The notes under the pieces: model-generated | Database searches by the model: none | Told to the model about the DNA's origin: nothing | What the model saw: only the letters and a program-made list of their open reading frames with translations | Translations under genes and position numbers: made by a program | In this document: piece by piece, positions 8,719 through 16,854 of the stretch | Position numbering within the stretch: the stretch's first letter is position 1 | Layout of the letters: every line of letters begins with the position of its first letter | NCBI GenBank assembly: GCA_002345965.1 | Contig: DDTF01000029.1 | Span: 1 to 64,000 of the forward strand | Length of the DNA: 64,000 nucleotides | Direction: 5' to 3' | DNA from: Flammeovirgaceae bacterium UBA2371 | GTDB lineage: Bacteria > Bacteroidota > Bacteroidia > Cytophagales > Cyclobacteriaceae

Positions 8719-9341
8719 TGAATATGTTTCAGCAATTAAGAAATATCGACACGGCATTTAAACACATCCGGCTGTTTTCGCTGGTGCTTATAGCAGGTTG
8801 TGTTTTCGCGGTTTGCTTTACACTCTACAAGAGCTTTCAACTGATCAGTGAATCGCAAGAGCGGATATACATTCTCTCCAACGGAAAAGCGTTGGAGGCT
8901 TGGTCGGCCGAACGCAAGGACAATATTCCTGTGGAAGCACGCGATCATGTGCGGACCTTCCATCATCACTTCTTTACCCTTGACCCCGATGACAAAGTCA
9001 TTCAAGCGAACATTACTAAAGCACTGTATTTGGCCGATGCTTCGGCTAAGAAGCAGTACGATAACCTGAAAGAGAACCGCTATTATTCTAATGTGATCTC
9101 AGGAAATATTTCGCAGGAGATTGATATAGACAGTATTCGCATCGATATAAACCAATATCCATTCTACTTCCGGTGCTTTGCAAGGCAGCGGCTTATCCGC
9201 ACTACCTCCATTGTGACGAGAAGCCTTGTAACAGAAGGATACCTGCGCAACGTATCGCGCTCCGACAACAATCCCCACGGATTCCTGATCGAAAAATGGA
9301 ACACGCTGGAGAACCAAGACATTAAAACAGAGAACCGATGA
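8715..9341 (+). CDS. traK: Conjugative transposon protein TraK (VirB8-like)
   Basis: 208 residues, the family's usual length. A short cytoplasmic head (FQQLRNIDTAFKHIRLF, typical of TraK) precedes one membrane helix (about residues 20-42) and a periplasmic domain of about 160 residues. VirB8-like proteins nucleate the channel at the inner membrane. The start overlaps the traJ stop and the stop overlaps the next start, so traJ, traK and the 9338 gene are coupled. Confidence 0.9.
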   Translation: MMNMFQQLRNIDTAFKHIRLFSLVLIAGCVFAVCFTLYKSFQLISESQERIYILSNGKALEAWSAERKDNIPVEARDHVRTFHHHFFTLDPDDKVIQANITKALYLADASAKKQYDNLKENRYYSNVISGNISQEIDIDSIRIDINQYPFYFRCFARQRLIRTTSIVTRSLVTEGYLRNVSRSDNNPHGFLIEKWNTLENQDIKTENR

Positions 9342-9832
9342 AGCCGAACATGAAAAAGAAAATAAAAGAATCACGTCCACTCATGCAACAGCTGGTAATG
9401 CAGCGTATCGATTACCTGAACACAACGTTCAACGCATTCCCTCAGAGCAAAAAGAAAATAGTTCTAGCGGTGGCTGGCGTCATGATCGCATGCCTTAGTG
9501 GCGCAATGGTACTCAATGCCATTTATGGCGTTCCGGCAAATCCACTGACATTCGACAAAATCACTTTACCATACAATATCCAGATGCAACAAACCGATAC
9601 AACATCCCTTACGCCAATAGGCAAAATGAAAGGCGAGATTGATGGGGACTTTGAAGCCTTCTACCTCGCGGTCGATAAAGACGGCCAGGTATACCTCAAT
9701 CGTGATCCGGATTATTCGGAAAATCGATACGATAAATCCACGGGCTGGGAGTTGGTAACACGTGAGCAACTTGCTGTATATGAGAAAGAACTTCATTTCA
9801 TTCCACACCAAAAGAAAAGTTTGAAACCATAA
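9338..9832 (+). CDS. Small single-pass membrane protein between traK and traM
   Basis: 164 residues with a basic head, one membrane helix (about residues 45-65, IVLAVAGVMIACLSGAMVL) and a small periplasmic domain. The start may be ATG 9338, which overlaps the traK stop, or ATG 9350. It occupies the traL position of Bacteroidetes tra operons, but the sequence alone does not let me assign it to TraL with certainty. Confidence 0.7.
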   Translation: MKPNMKKKIKESRPLMQQLVMQRIDYLNTTFNAFPQSKKKIVLAVAGVMIACLSGAMVLNAIYGVPANPLTFDKITLPYNIQMQQTDTTSLTPIGKMKGEIDGDFEAFYLAVDKDGQVYLNRDPDYSENRYDKSTGWELVTREQLAVYEKELHFIPHQKKSLKP

Positions 9833-9866
9833 AATTTTATCTATAAAACTTAAAACAATAAAGAGT

Positions 9867-11207
9867 ATGAAACCACATTCAGAAAAATTCCTGCAGAAGA
9901 GAAGATTCTTGATGGTACTGCCCCTGTTGGTGCTTCCCTTCGTTACGATGATCTTTTGGGCTTTGGGTGGCGGACAAGGTACCTCTGCACAAGCTCATAC
10001 CGTATCCCATACTGGGCTTAATTTGTCCTTGCCCGATGCATATTTCGGAGAGAAAGAAATATGGGACAAACTCGCCCTGTACGAAATGGCCGAACGGGAT
10101 TCAGCTAAATATGAGGAGGCACGAGAGAGCGATCCGTATTTTGACCTGATCGCGTTCCAGACACAGGATCAACAACCGGAAAAGAAGTCGTCTGCGGAAA
10201 GAGAAAGCAAACTGATCAATTCTTTCCGGCAAAAGGAAAGACAAGTAAGCGATCCCAATGAAGAACGTGTTACACAAAAGCTGAATGAATTGTACAAAGA
10301 AATAAACCGTACCACCGAAGGACCGGTTGAGCTGAAAAATGATCCGACTCTACTTCCTGAACAAACATCCGACCCACAGTTCGCGGCAGACGTAGACAGG
10401 TTGGAGAAGATGATGCAACTTATGCAAGACGGTCAGGGATCTGATCCTGAAATGGAGCAGATTGAAGCCGTTCTGGAAAAGATACTGGACATCCAGCATC
10501 CAGACCGAGTGAAGCAAAAACTGGAAGCGGTAAATGCAAAAGCCAAGGCAAATACCCTTCCTGTTGAACTAGCAAAGAATGATGAGAATATTTCATTAAT
10601 TAATTCGAATGTGACTGGTTCTCACGAATCCATTGACAGTGCTTCCATGTTTGAAACGTTATCAACACCTAACCTGGGTCAGAATGGTTTCTTTGGATTG
10701 GACGATGAAACACAACAGGCAAACGAGGTGGGCAATGCAATTGAAGCAGTTATTCACGATATGCAGGAGTTAGTTGCAGGATCGACCGTCAAAATGCGAC
10801 TCCTTAATGATATCCATATCAAAGGGAGACTCATTCCGAAGGATCAATTCATTTACGGTGTATGTGCCATCAACGGTGAAAGATTGACTGTCGAGGTCAG
10901 TTCAATCAGAACAGGAAATTCGCTTTTACCTGTCTCATTGGAAGTTTATGACCTGGACGGACTCCCCGGGATTTACATTCCCGGAGCAATTACACGAGAT
11001 GCTGCCAAACAGGCTTCCGATAATGCCTTGCAGAATATTCAATTAATGTCGCTTGATCCATCCATCGGGGCACAGGCTGCAGCAGCTGGTGTGGAAGCGG
11101 CCAAAGGACTTTTCAGTAAGAAAGCGAAGCTGATCAAAGTGACAGTGAAGGCAGGCTACCAGATTTTCCTGGTGGATACCAACCCAACGACCAACAGCAC
11201 TTATTAA
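9867..11207 (+). CDS. traM: Conjugative transposon protein TraM (VirB10-like)
   Basis: 446 residues: a short cytoplasmic part, one membrane helix (about residues 13-34), a long Glu/Gln/Asp-rich periplasmic linker (about 90-230), then the conserved C-terminal TraM domain (VKMRLLNDIHIKGRLIPKDQ, then YGVCAINGERLTVEVSSI and LEVYDLDGLPGIYIPG). This is the scaffold spanning the periplasm. A 34-nt gap separates it from the previous gene. Confidence 0.9.
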   Translation: MKPHSEKFLQKRRFLMVLPLLVLPFVTMIFWALGGGQGTSAQAHTVSHTGLNLSLPDAYFGEKEIWDKLALYEMAERDSAKYEEARESDPYFDLIAFQTQDQQPEKKSSAERESKLINSFRQKERQVSDPNEERVTQKLNELYKEINRTTEGPVELKNDPTLLPEQTSDPQFAADVDRLEKMMQLMQDGQGSDPEMEQIEAVLEKILDIQHPDRVKQKLEAVNAKAKANTLPVELAKNDENISLINSNVTGSHESIDSASMFETLSTPNLGQNGFFGLDDETQQANEVGNAIEAVIHDMQELVAGSTVKMRLLNDIHIKGRLIPKDQFIYGVCAINGERLTVEVSSIRTGNSLLPVSLEVYDLDGLPGIYIPGAITRDAAKQASDNALQNIQLMSLDPSIGAQAAAAGVEAAKGLFSKKAKLIKVTVKAGYQIFLVDTNPTTNSTY

Positions 11208-11506
11208 TGAAAAACAATTCAATTATTGACCTATTTGTAAAGATCATTTATGGGGATTGCTATTGCCGCCTGCCTGCCGGAGGTTTACCGAAGGCATGGA
11301 TGTTAGAAAAGCCGATGCACAATCCCGGACTGTAGTTAGTGATGAGAAGGTCGTTGTCGTGACTTCTCATTAAGATTCGCAACGACATACGGGTTCCGGA
11401 ACCCATGCGCCTGTTGATGATTGTAGCTACTTATCACACAGGTGATTTTTTGATCCCTCGATAGGGAGTATGAGAATTTTTTTTTCAACTATTAAACACC
11501 AAAGTT

Positions 11507-11581
11507 ATGGGTTTACTGTTTGGCGCTATTGCTGCCTTTGTGACACATGCATGGCCGGTATTACTCCTGCTATTGCTCTAA
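11507..11581 (+). CDS. Possible 24-residue hydrophobic peptide
   Basis: ATG to TAA ORF encoding a short peptide that is almost entirely hydrophobic (MGLLFGAIAAFVTHAWPVLL followed by four leucines), enough for one membrane pass. It lies between traM and traN and is followed 10 nt later by a GC-rich hairpin. Upstream purines are weak as a ribosome-binding site. It could be a small membrane peptide of the conjugation system or a chance ORF. Confidence 0.35.
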   Translation: MGLLFGAIAAFVTHAWPVLLLLLL

Positions 11582-11590
11582 CAAGGAGAT

Positions 11591-11610
11591 GGGGCGATTT
11601 AAGTCGCCCC
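11591..11610 (+). terminator. GC-rich hairpin before traN
   Basis: Stem GGGGCGA / TCGCCCC with loop TTTAAG. A weak T-rich stretch follows (CCTTTGACTATTT). It may be a partial terminator or an RNA-stability element inside the tra operon; traN follows 50 nt later on the same strand. Confidence 0.45.
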
Positions 11611-11659
11611 ACCTTTGACTATTTAAATCAATCATTAAAATCAAAAACAAAATTCACAT

Positions 11660-12502
11660 ATGTATTACTTTTTAAGACATGGTTGTATCGAATGGCTCAT
11701 GGGAACCATACTCGCACTATGCACCATTGAGGTCGAAGCACAACCAGATAATCATGTGCAATCAATAGAGGTGACATTTAACAAAACATCCTCTCTCGTA
11801 TTTCCTACAGTGATCAAGTCGGTTGACCGAGGAAGCCGGGATGTGTTGGCGCAAAAGGCTAAGGGCGTAGAAAATGTTCTTCAGCTCAAGGCAGCCAGAC
11901 TCGGATTTACAGAGACTAACCTGACTGTGATTACGGCTGATGGAAGGATACATCATTTTACGGTGAACTATTCGAAAGAACCCGTAGCACAGGTGGTGAA
12001 TATCGGTGACGATGAGAGTGCGACTGACAATCCGCAAAAACTGATCTTCCAGTCCATGATGACAGAATCCGAACTGGAGAAGTATGCAACACAAATTGTG
12101 AACGCAAAGCGCAGCATCCGGTTCTTCAGGGAAAGCAAACATAAAATTGGTCTTTCACTGAACGGAATCTACATCCGGGACAATATTATCTTTTATCATT
12201 TCCAGATCAGTAACTCATCGAATATCAATTACGACATTGACTTCCTGAGATTCTATGTGCAGGACAAGGCAAAGGTAAAACGCACCGCATCGCAGGAAGT
12301 GGATATGAAACCGGTGTATGTGTATGGTGATGATCAACAGGTAGCTGCAAACACTGTGCAGGACATTGTTTACGCACTGGAGAAATTTACCATCCCGGAT
12401 GCCAAGCGCCTTCACATTGAAGTGTTTGAAAAAAATGGTGGGCGGAACCTGGAACTGTCCATCAGGAACAAGACCATCGTGAATGCAAAGCTGATCAAAT
12501 AG
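11660..12502 (+). CDS. traN: Conjugative transposon protein TraN (VirB9-like)
   Basis: 280 residues with a signal peptide ending near VEAQPD. The body shows the TraN pattern: an N-terminal VirB9-like strand segment (QSIEVTFNKTSSLVFPTVI, SVDRGSRDVLAQKAKGVENV), then a C-terminal beta domain (HKIGLSLNGIYIRDNIIFYH). It forms part of the outer-membrane collar with TraM. It is the last recognisable tra gene; traO, traP, traQ and the mobilisation genes expected downstream are absent here. Confidence 0.9.
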   Translation: MYYFLRHGCIEWLMGTILALCTIEVEAQPDNHVQSIEVTFNKTSSLVFPTVIKSVDRGSRDVLAQKAKGVENVLQLKAARLGFTETNLTVITADGRIHHFTVNYSKEPVAQVVNIGDDESATDNPQKLIFQSMMTESELEKYATQIVNAKRSIRFFRESKHKIGLSLNGIYIRDNIIFYHFQISNSSNINYDIDFLRFYVQDKAKVKRTASQEVDMKPVYVYGDDQQVAANTVQDIVYALEKFTIPDAKRLHIEVFEKNGGRNLELSIRNKTIVNAKLIK

Positions 12503-12564
12503 CCAATGAGTAAGCGATGCTTTCTAATCAACATGAATATTACAAACTATTAAACAACACATTT

Positions 12565-13356
12565 ATGAATGTCAAGAATCTGGAATTTCTGAAAGAGGGC
12601 CTGAAGTATTTGGGCTTTGGCGAGAAACTTAATGCTGATCTTGAGAACAAGATCAAGGAGCAACCGGGAGAGTTTAAGCTAAGTATGGTTGGAGAATTCA
12701 ATAAGGGTGATACTAAAGAGAAAATGAATTATTCTCTTGATTTTAGAAAGTCTGATCAGACTGATATGTATTTTTTCAATCGGTATCAGGCCACGCTGAA
12801 AAATGACGATCCCACAAAGGATGTAACCCAGACATTTTATATCACAAAAAACTCCGGGATCACCGCTAAAGAGGCGTACAATCTTTTGAGCGGCAGGGCA
12901 GTCAATAAAGACCTGAACAACAAAGAAGGTCAACCTTATAACGCGTGGCTGCAACTTGATTTCCAGGAGAAGGACAAGAACGATAATTTTAAAGTAAAAC
13001 AATACCATGCCGGGTATGGTTACGACCTTGAAATGGTCATGGCCAAATACCCCATCAAGGAGCAACTGAATGCCGAAGAAAAAACAAAACTGATGAAATC
13101 CCTGGAAAAAGGGAACCTCACTCAGGTCACCTTTGCGCGGGAAGGCGGAGAAGATAAAATGTACATAGCAGCCAATCCGCAATACAAAAACCTGGACCTT
13201 TACAATTCAAAAATGGAAAAGCAATTCCAGGGCATTGAAAAAAAGGAGAAGCAAGACACAGATAAATCCAAAGAGAAAAAGGAAACTGTGAAGCAGGATG
13301 GCGAAGAAGAAAGTGAGGGGAAAAGAAAATCGAAGAGGAAAGGCGTTGGGGTTTAG
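12565..13356 (+). CDS. Mobile-element cytosolic protein (DUF3945/DUF4099-like context), probably shortened
   Basis: 263 residues from ATG 12565 (MNVKNLEFLKEGLKYLGFGE); an upstream codon at 12517 is less likely. It has no signal or membrane segment. The central part (DPTKDVTQTFYITKNSGITA and similar) is characteristic of a family carried on Bacteroidetes mobile elements, often next to topoisomerase or replication genes. The tail is a short charged low-complexity stretch (KEKKETVKQDGEEESEGKRK) that stops near a long inverted repeat. A truncation at that point is an inference. Confidence 0.6.
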   Translation: MNVKNLEFLKEGLKYLGFGEKLNADLENKIKEQPGEFKLSMVGEFNKGDTKEKMNYSLDFRKSDQTDMYFFNRYQATLKNDDPTKDVTQTFYITKNSGITAKEAYNLLSGRAVNKDLNNKEGQPYNAWLQLDFQEKDKNDNFKVKQYHAGYGYDLEMVMAKYPIKEQLNAEEKTKLMKSLEKGNLTQVTFAREGGEDKMYIAANPQYKNLDLYNSKMEKQFQGIEKKEKQDTDKSKEKKETVKQDGEEESEGKRKSKRKGVGV

Positions 13357-13384
13357 CCTCGTTTCTTCACATGACGTGACGATC

Positions 13385-13460
13385 ATTGATTGGCAGTCCG
13401 CAAAAGGTTGTGTTGTTATTGTTTTTGAAGGAACAACTGTTTTGTGGACAGCCAATCAAT
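13385..13460 (+). repeat. Long imperfect inverted repeat at a gene-remnant junction
   Basis: Arms of 27-28 nt (13385-13411 and 13433-13460) with loop 13412-13432. The outer ten bases match perfectly (ATTGATTGGC / GCCAATCAAT), and only four positions in the whole arm mismatch or bulge. It lies between the end of the mobile-element protein and the 5'-truncated barrel gene. It may be a small non-autonomous element or a recombination scar. No T-run follows, so it is a poor intrinsic terminator. Confidence 0.6.
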
Positions 13461-13544
13461 ATTCTAAGTCAAAAAAGATTTCTAACTCAATCTGTAAAGC
13501 ACTTGTCAAAACCTCATCGTATTCTGGATTCTTTATTGTTAACC

Positions 13545-14081
13545 GCTAAAGTTGCCATACGAAATAAAAAAATTGGTGAATTAGGCTTTTCCTATATGGG
13601 TGGCGTCTATAACAAGTTTCAGGAAGATGGATTGGTACTGGATGAAAAGCGGAGACATCATTCGTGGGCGCTTGATTTCAACACGGTTATATCATCGACA
13701 AAGACTTACTTTAATACAGAGTGGGTATTCAACAAGGTAGATGTACCACCAACCTATGGACAGCAATATGGAGATAAGCAGGTGGGTGGTTTTCTTGATG
13801 TCGTTCAACCCATTGTTCGGAAAAATATTTTTGGCTTTGATCGGTCTGTTATCAATGCAGTTTGCCGTTTTGAATATGTAGATTGGAATGTGGGTGAGTT
13901 TGCTGAAACCGGTGAGGACATTGCCGAATACATTGTTGCCGTGGTGCCAGGAATTAGCTGGCGCCCAAATTCACAGACTGTTATTCGTTTTAATTACAGG
14001 TATAACTGGCAAACCGATCTGTTGGGAAATCCAGCCTCCAAAACAGCCGGGTTCCAGTTCGGCTTTTCGTCCTATTTTTAA
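13545..14081 (+). pseudogene. 5'-truncated outer-membrane beta-barrel protein
   Basis: The reading frame that is open from 13386 gives convincing barrel sequence only from about 13545 (AKVAIRNKKIGELGFSYMGG onward). It ends with a classical C-terminal aromatic (GFQFGFSSYF). The body has alternating hydrophobic/aromatic strands, as in porin-like outer-membrane proteins. No signal peptide or N-terminal strands precede it, and the upstream in-frame sequence is not barrel-like. I read it as the 3' remnant of a longer porin gene cut at the inverted-repeat region. Confidence 0.65.
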
Positions 14082-14187
14082 GTTCCAGTTGCTAAAAATG
14101 TAAAATGAAAACCCGTATAATCTTAATATTTAGGCCGTTTCTTTTATCGTTTACTCATTTGCAACCCAATTGCATCATTTTTTCGTT

Positions 14188-14195
14188 TATCTTTG
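14188..14195 (+). promoter_or_regulatory. Bacteroidetes -7 box directly before a start codon
   Basis: TATCTTTG fits the TAnnTTTG -7 consensus. Its last base is 5 nt before the GTG at 14200, so transcription should begin at or next to the start codon, giving a leaderless or nearly leaderless mRNA for the first DUF6660 gene. Confidence 0.55.
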
Positions 14196-14199
14196 CATC

Positions 14200-14517
14200 G
14201 TGAGAATCGGTTATATTCTGTTTGCTTTCTATTTGCTCTTTCTGGCAATATATCCATGCAGTGATGGAAGCTCAATGAGCGAGCAAAACAGCGAGATTGT
14301 CACAATAGCAGCGTATGACCACGCTAATTCAAATCAAGATCAAGACCTTTGCACTCCTTTTTGTATATGTGCGTGTTGTGCTGCCCATATAAAACTTTCC
14401 CCTTTAGCTGACATCGACTTCGCTGTTGTTATTCATAACACCAAAGAGACAGTACCCTACATCGAAAAGCAGGTATTGTCTGATTCCAATCACATCTGGC
14501 AACCGCCCAGAATTTAG
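14200..14517 (+). CDS. DUF6660-like Cys-rich membrane/secreted protein, copy 1
   Basis: About 105 residues from GTG 14200. A TTG at 14170 in the same frame is upstream of the predicted transcription start. One N-terminal hydrophobic segment ends in YPCSDGSS, then comes a cysteine cluster (CTPFCICACCAAH). The same layout recurs in the gene at 14861 (YPCSDGS, CSLLCGCHCCHVH), so they are tandem paralogues. This family typically precedes czc-type efflux genes in Bacteroidetes, as here. Envelope metal binding is inferred from the Cys/His cluster. Confidence 0.75.
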   Translation: MRIGYILFAFYLLFLAIYPCSDGSSMSEQNSEIVTIAAYDHANSNQDQDLCTPFCICACCAAHIKLSPLADIDFAVVIHNTKETVPYIEKQVLSDSNHIWQPPRI

Positions 14518-14634
14518 AGCCCCCAATTTTTCATTTATCAAAAGTTATGCAAGGTGACAGATCACCATGCGTACACTATTTAGGGCTAAGCTTCCAAAAC
14601 AATTAGTAACAAAAGAAAACATAAGAAGAGGAAT

Positions 14635-14754
14635 ATGAAATTCTTGCTCAGCAAGAGCATGGAATACCTCTTGTGGTTCATACTCCTGCTTTTATTTTTA
14701 TTGATTTTAGCTGCTTCGTGGGTTCTGCCCCATCTGAATTTGAACCATAATTGA
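14635..14754 (+). CDS. 39-residue small membrane protein
   Basis: ATG to TGA, preceded by AAGAGGAAT, a plausible ribosome-binding site. The peptide starts MKFLLSKSMEYLLWFILL and continues as one strongly hydrophobic helix, ending in a short polar tail HLNLNHN. It lies between the two DUF6660 genes. Family unknown; the ribosome site and clean membrane topology make it a credible small protein. Confidence 0.5.
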   Translation: MKFLLSKSMEYLLWFILLLLFLLILAASWVLPHLNLNHN

Positions 14755-14860
14755 CATTGTGTCGTTAAGGCTCAATTGTAGTGTATAAATATCAAGGAGA
14801 TGAACATAAATATTCAAAATGCAATCCTATTGCATTCACCAAATGCCTATATTTGAGCCA

Positions 14861-15175
14861 ATGAAAATATTTTGCCTGCCTTTAGCAATCGTTATTTTAT
14901 GGCTGTCCTGCTATCCCTGTAGCGATGGGAGTATGAATAATGGGGGCCGGCAAAATGAGTACAGTGTGGCCGACACTTCTAGTCATTCAGATACGCTACC
15001 TCAAACTGACTTTTGTTCCCTTCTTTGCGGCTGCCATTGCTGCCACGTTCATGCTACCCTGAATACCTCCTTAGAGTTCAAACATGCAGTGGAAATACCA
15101 GACAATTACACTGCCTATGCCTGGGATTTCAAGAGCATGGAAATCTCAAACTTCCTACAACCTCCCATATCCTAA
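14861..15175 (+). CDS. DUF6660-like Cys-rich membrane/secreted protein, copy 2
   Basis: 104 residues from ATG 14861 (MKFC-type start: MKIFCLPLAIVILWLSCYPC). The hydrophobic N-terminal segment is followed by YPCSDGSMNNGG and a dense Cys/His cluster DFCSLLCGCHCCHVHA at about residues 60-75. It is a diverged tandem paralogue of the gene at 14200. A role in metal sensing or trafficking for the downstream efflux pump is likely but inferred. Confidence 0.75.
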   Translation: MKIFCLPLAIVILWLSCYPCSDGSMNNGGRQNEYSVADTSSHSDTLPQTDFCSLLCGCHCCHVHATLNTSLEFKHAVEIPDNYTAYAWDFKSMEISNFLQPPIS

Positions 15176-15234
15176 ATCTCGCTTGACGGTTGGGATAGTT
15201 GGGTCCTTTTCTAAGAGGACTCGTTTCTCCTTCG

Positions 15235-15254
15235 ATAGCTAAGTGCTTAGCTAT
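15235..15254. promoter_or_regulatory. 20-bp dyad upstream of the efflux operon
   Basis: Perfect inverted repeat ATAGCTAAG-TG-CTTAGCTAT. The two-base centre is too small for an RNA loop, so it is more likely a DNA-binding site for a dimeric regulator than a terminator. It stands 100 nt before the first small ORF of the czc-type operon. Confidence 0.45.
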
Positions 15255-15335
15255 TCTTATAGCATCCCATTACTCAGATTATTCGTGAGGCTCCTGCTAA
15301 TTAGTAGTCTTGTAGTCATCCATGTTTAGGGAAAT

Positions 15336-15482
15336 TTGAAAAACAAGAAAGTAAAAAAGAAACGGAATAAGGTCACACTGCAACGAGTGGTTAAGTGGTT
15401 TATCATAGCGCTGTTTTGTATGCTATTAGTGGCAGGGATTATTGCCAAAATTCACCACTTCTATTCTGTTCATGCCAGGTAA
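15336..15482 (+). CDS. 48-residue small membrane protein
   Basis: TTG-initiated ORF with a very basic head (KNKKVKKKRNK) and one membrane helix (WFIIALFCMLLVAGIIAKIH). Its stop region overlaps the ATG of the 31-codon ORF at 15472, which in turn overlaps the start of the outer-membrane efflux gene. The serial overlap suggests translational coupling and supports coding, though the start codon is uncommon. Confidence 0.45.
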   Translation: MKNKKVKKKRNKVTLQRVVKWFIIALFCMLLVAGIIAKIHHFYSVHAR

Positions 15483-15567
15483 AAGTAAAGTGATCGAAGA
15501 AAACAAAAAGTCTTGCTGTGGCAGGGCTATAAATTTAGATTTTAGTTTAAAAATGATAAGTAGATGA
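15472..15567 (+). CDS. 31-residue CC-motif peptide coupled to czcC-like gene
   Basis: ATG to TGA; MPGKSKVIEENKKSCCGRAI then a hydrophobic tail. It overlaps the preceding small ORF by 11 nt and the czcC-like start by four (ATGA). The SCC motif recalls the SCCEP of the small protein at 32212. It may be a leader peptide that couples translation to the pump genes, or a tiny metal-binding peptide. Confidence 0.4.
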   Translation: MPGKSKVIEENKKSCCGRAINLDFSLKMISR

Positions 15568-16808
15568 AAATAATAAAAATGGTTGCCTGTCTTTCAATTG
15601 CTATTTATTCGAATGGCTGGGCTCAACAAAATTTACAACAGCTTCAACTCAGTGAAGCGCTCTCCATTGCGCTCAGGAATAATTCAAGTATTAAATCTGC
15701 TGAGTATGATATTACTACAAATAGAGAGCTAAAAAAGACGGCTTCTGATATAGGAAAAACTTCTATCGCAGGCACATTCGGTCAGTACAACAGTTATGTC
15801 AGAAGTGATAACAACATCACTATTTCACAATCGATCCCATTTCCGACTGTATTTACTGCAACCGCAAAGTTGGGGGCTGCCCGGATTAGAAGCAGTGAAT
15901 TATTGCTGGGTGTGACACAAAATGAACTTTCCTTTCAGGTAAAATCGTCTTTTTATCAGCTGGCTTACTTAAAAACACTTGATAAATGGCTGTTACACCT
16001 TGACAGTATATATACGGCTTTTCAACGAGCCGCCTCATTGCGCTACCAATACGAGGAAACAAATCTTCTGGAGAAAACGACAGCTGAAACACAAGCCGTA
16101 CAAATCAGAACACTCTTGCGACAAAATGATGCAGATATTAAAATTTTTCAAACTCGTTTAAAGACGCTCCTTAACACAGATGAGCAGTTAGACATAGCCT
16201 TTGATAGCCTATCGGCCAGGGAGATTTCATTACCGGATACATCGTCACTGATCAACAATCCGCTGCTCAATTGGTTTCGTCAACAAATCATGGTGGCCGA
16301 AAAACAAAAGATTGTTGAGAAAAATAGATTGCTCCCCGATCTGTCGGCTAGTTATTTCACCCAGACCCTCATTGATACGCAACTTAAGGCTGGCTCTTCA
16401 GACTTAGCGGGAAGTTCTGACCGTTTCCAGGGATTCGGAGTTGGAATTAGCATACCGCTATGGATAAAACCGCAGGTGGCAAAAGTAAAAGCCGCTGAAT
16501 CACAACTCAAGGCAAATGAGAGCATGTACGCTTATCAGGAAAAAAACTTCCAGGGTCGGCTAAATGAACTTATTCAAGACTATCAAAAATACCGGGAATC
16601 ACTCAGCTATTACCTGGAGGCTTCCCTTCCTAATGCCGAGTTGTTACTCAATCAATCTCAAAGGGCTTATGAAAGTGGAGAAATTGGTTACGTAGAATAC
16701 TTACAAAGTTTACGCACCGCCACTGAAGTGAGAACAGGTTATCTGGCTACCCTGAATAATTACAATCAATCTGTAATCTCTATTGAGTACATCATTGGAC
16801 AACAATAA
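15564..16808 (+). CDS. TolC/CzcC-like outer-membrane efflux protein
   Basis: 414 residues, the usual size. Signal peptide ends near NGWAQ. Two repeats of the outer-membrane efflux domain follow: long helices with QLSEALSIALRNNSSIKSAE at the start and periplasmic helical hairpins, ending in the typical ISIEYIIGQ. It is the outer-membrane exit channel of the tripartite metal pump formed with the next two genes. Its start overlaps a 31-codon ORF. Confidence 0.9.
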   Translation: MKIIKMVACLSIAIYSNGWAQQNLQQLQLSEALSIALRNNSSIKSAEYDITTNRELKKTASDIGKTSIAGTFGQYNSYVRSDNNITISQSIPFPTVFTATAKLGAARIRSSELLLGVTQNELSFQVKSSFYQLAYLKTLDKWLLHLDSIYTAFQRAASLRYQYEETNLLEKTTAETQAVQIRTLLRQNDADIKIFQTRLKTLLNTDEQLDIAFDSLSAREISLPDTSSLINNPLLNWFRQQIMVAEKQKIVEKNRLLPDLSASYFTQTLIDTQLKAGSSDLAGSSDRFQGFGVGISIPLWIKPQVAKVKAAESQLKANESMYAYQEKNFQGRLNELIQDYQKYRESLSYYLEASLPNAELLLNQSQRAYESGEIGYVEYLQSLRTATEVRTGYLATLNNYNQSVISIEYIIGQQ

Positions 16809-16854
16809 AACGAACAATCATCAACATGTTATTTACTGCTTTTAAAATCTAGCT

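Larger units (their letters stand above)
11208..11659 (+). promoter_or_regulatory. Structured traM-traN interval
   Basis: A 450-nt break in an otherwise overlapping operon. It contains an imperfect stem at 11342-11370 (ATGAGAAG and CTTCTCAT arms with a bulge), a perfect 14-bp palindrome GGGTTCCGGAACCC at 11391-11404, an outer GTCGTTG/CAACGAC pair, a 24-codon hydrophobic ORF at 11507-11581 and a GC hairpin at 11591-11610. An 86-codon ORF at 11470 overlaps traN and looks non-coding. The region may encode a small RNA or attenuator. Confidence 0.4.

Noticed and set aside
11470..11730. 86-codon ORF before traN
   Set aside because: No signal, no ribosome site, overlaps traN in another frame and crosses the GC hairpin.
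13385..13460. Integron attC site
   Set aside because: No RYYYAAC/GTTRRRY core pair could be placed at the arm ends and no integrase is near.
13298..13549. 83-codon ORF across the inverted repeat
   Set aside because: Starts inside the charged tail of the mobile-element gene and covers the repeat arms; no family resemblance.
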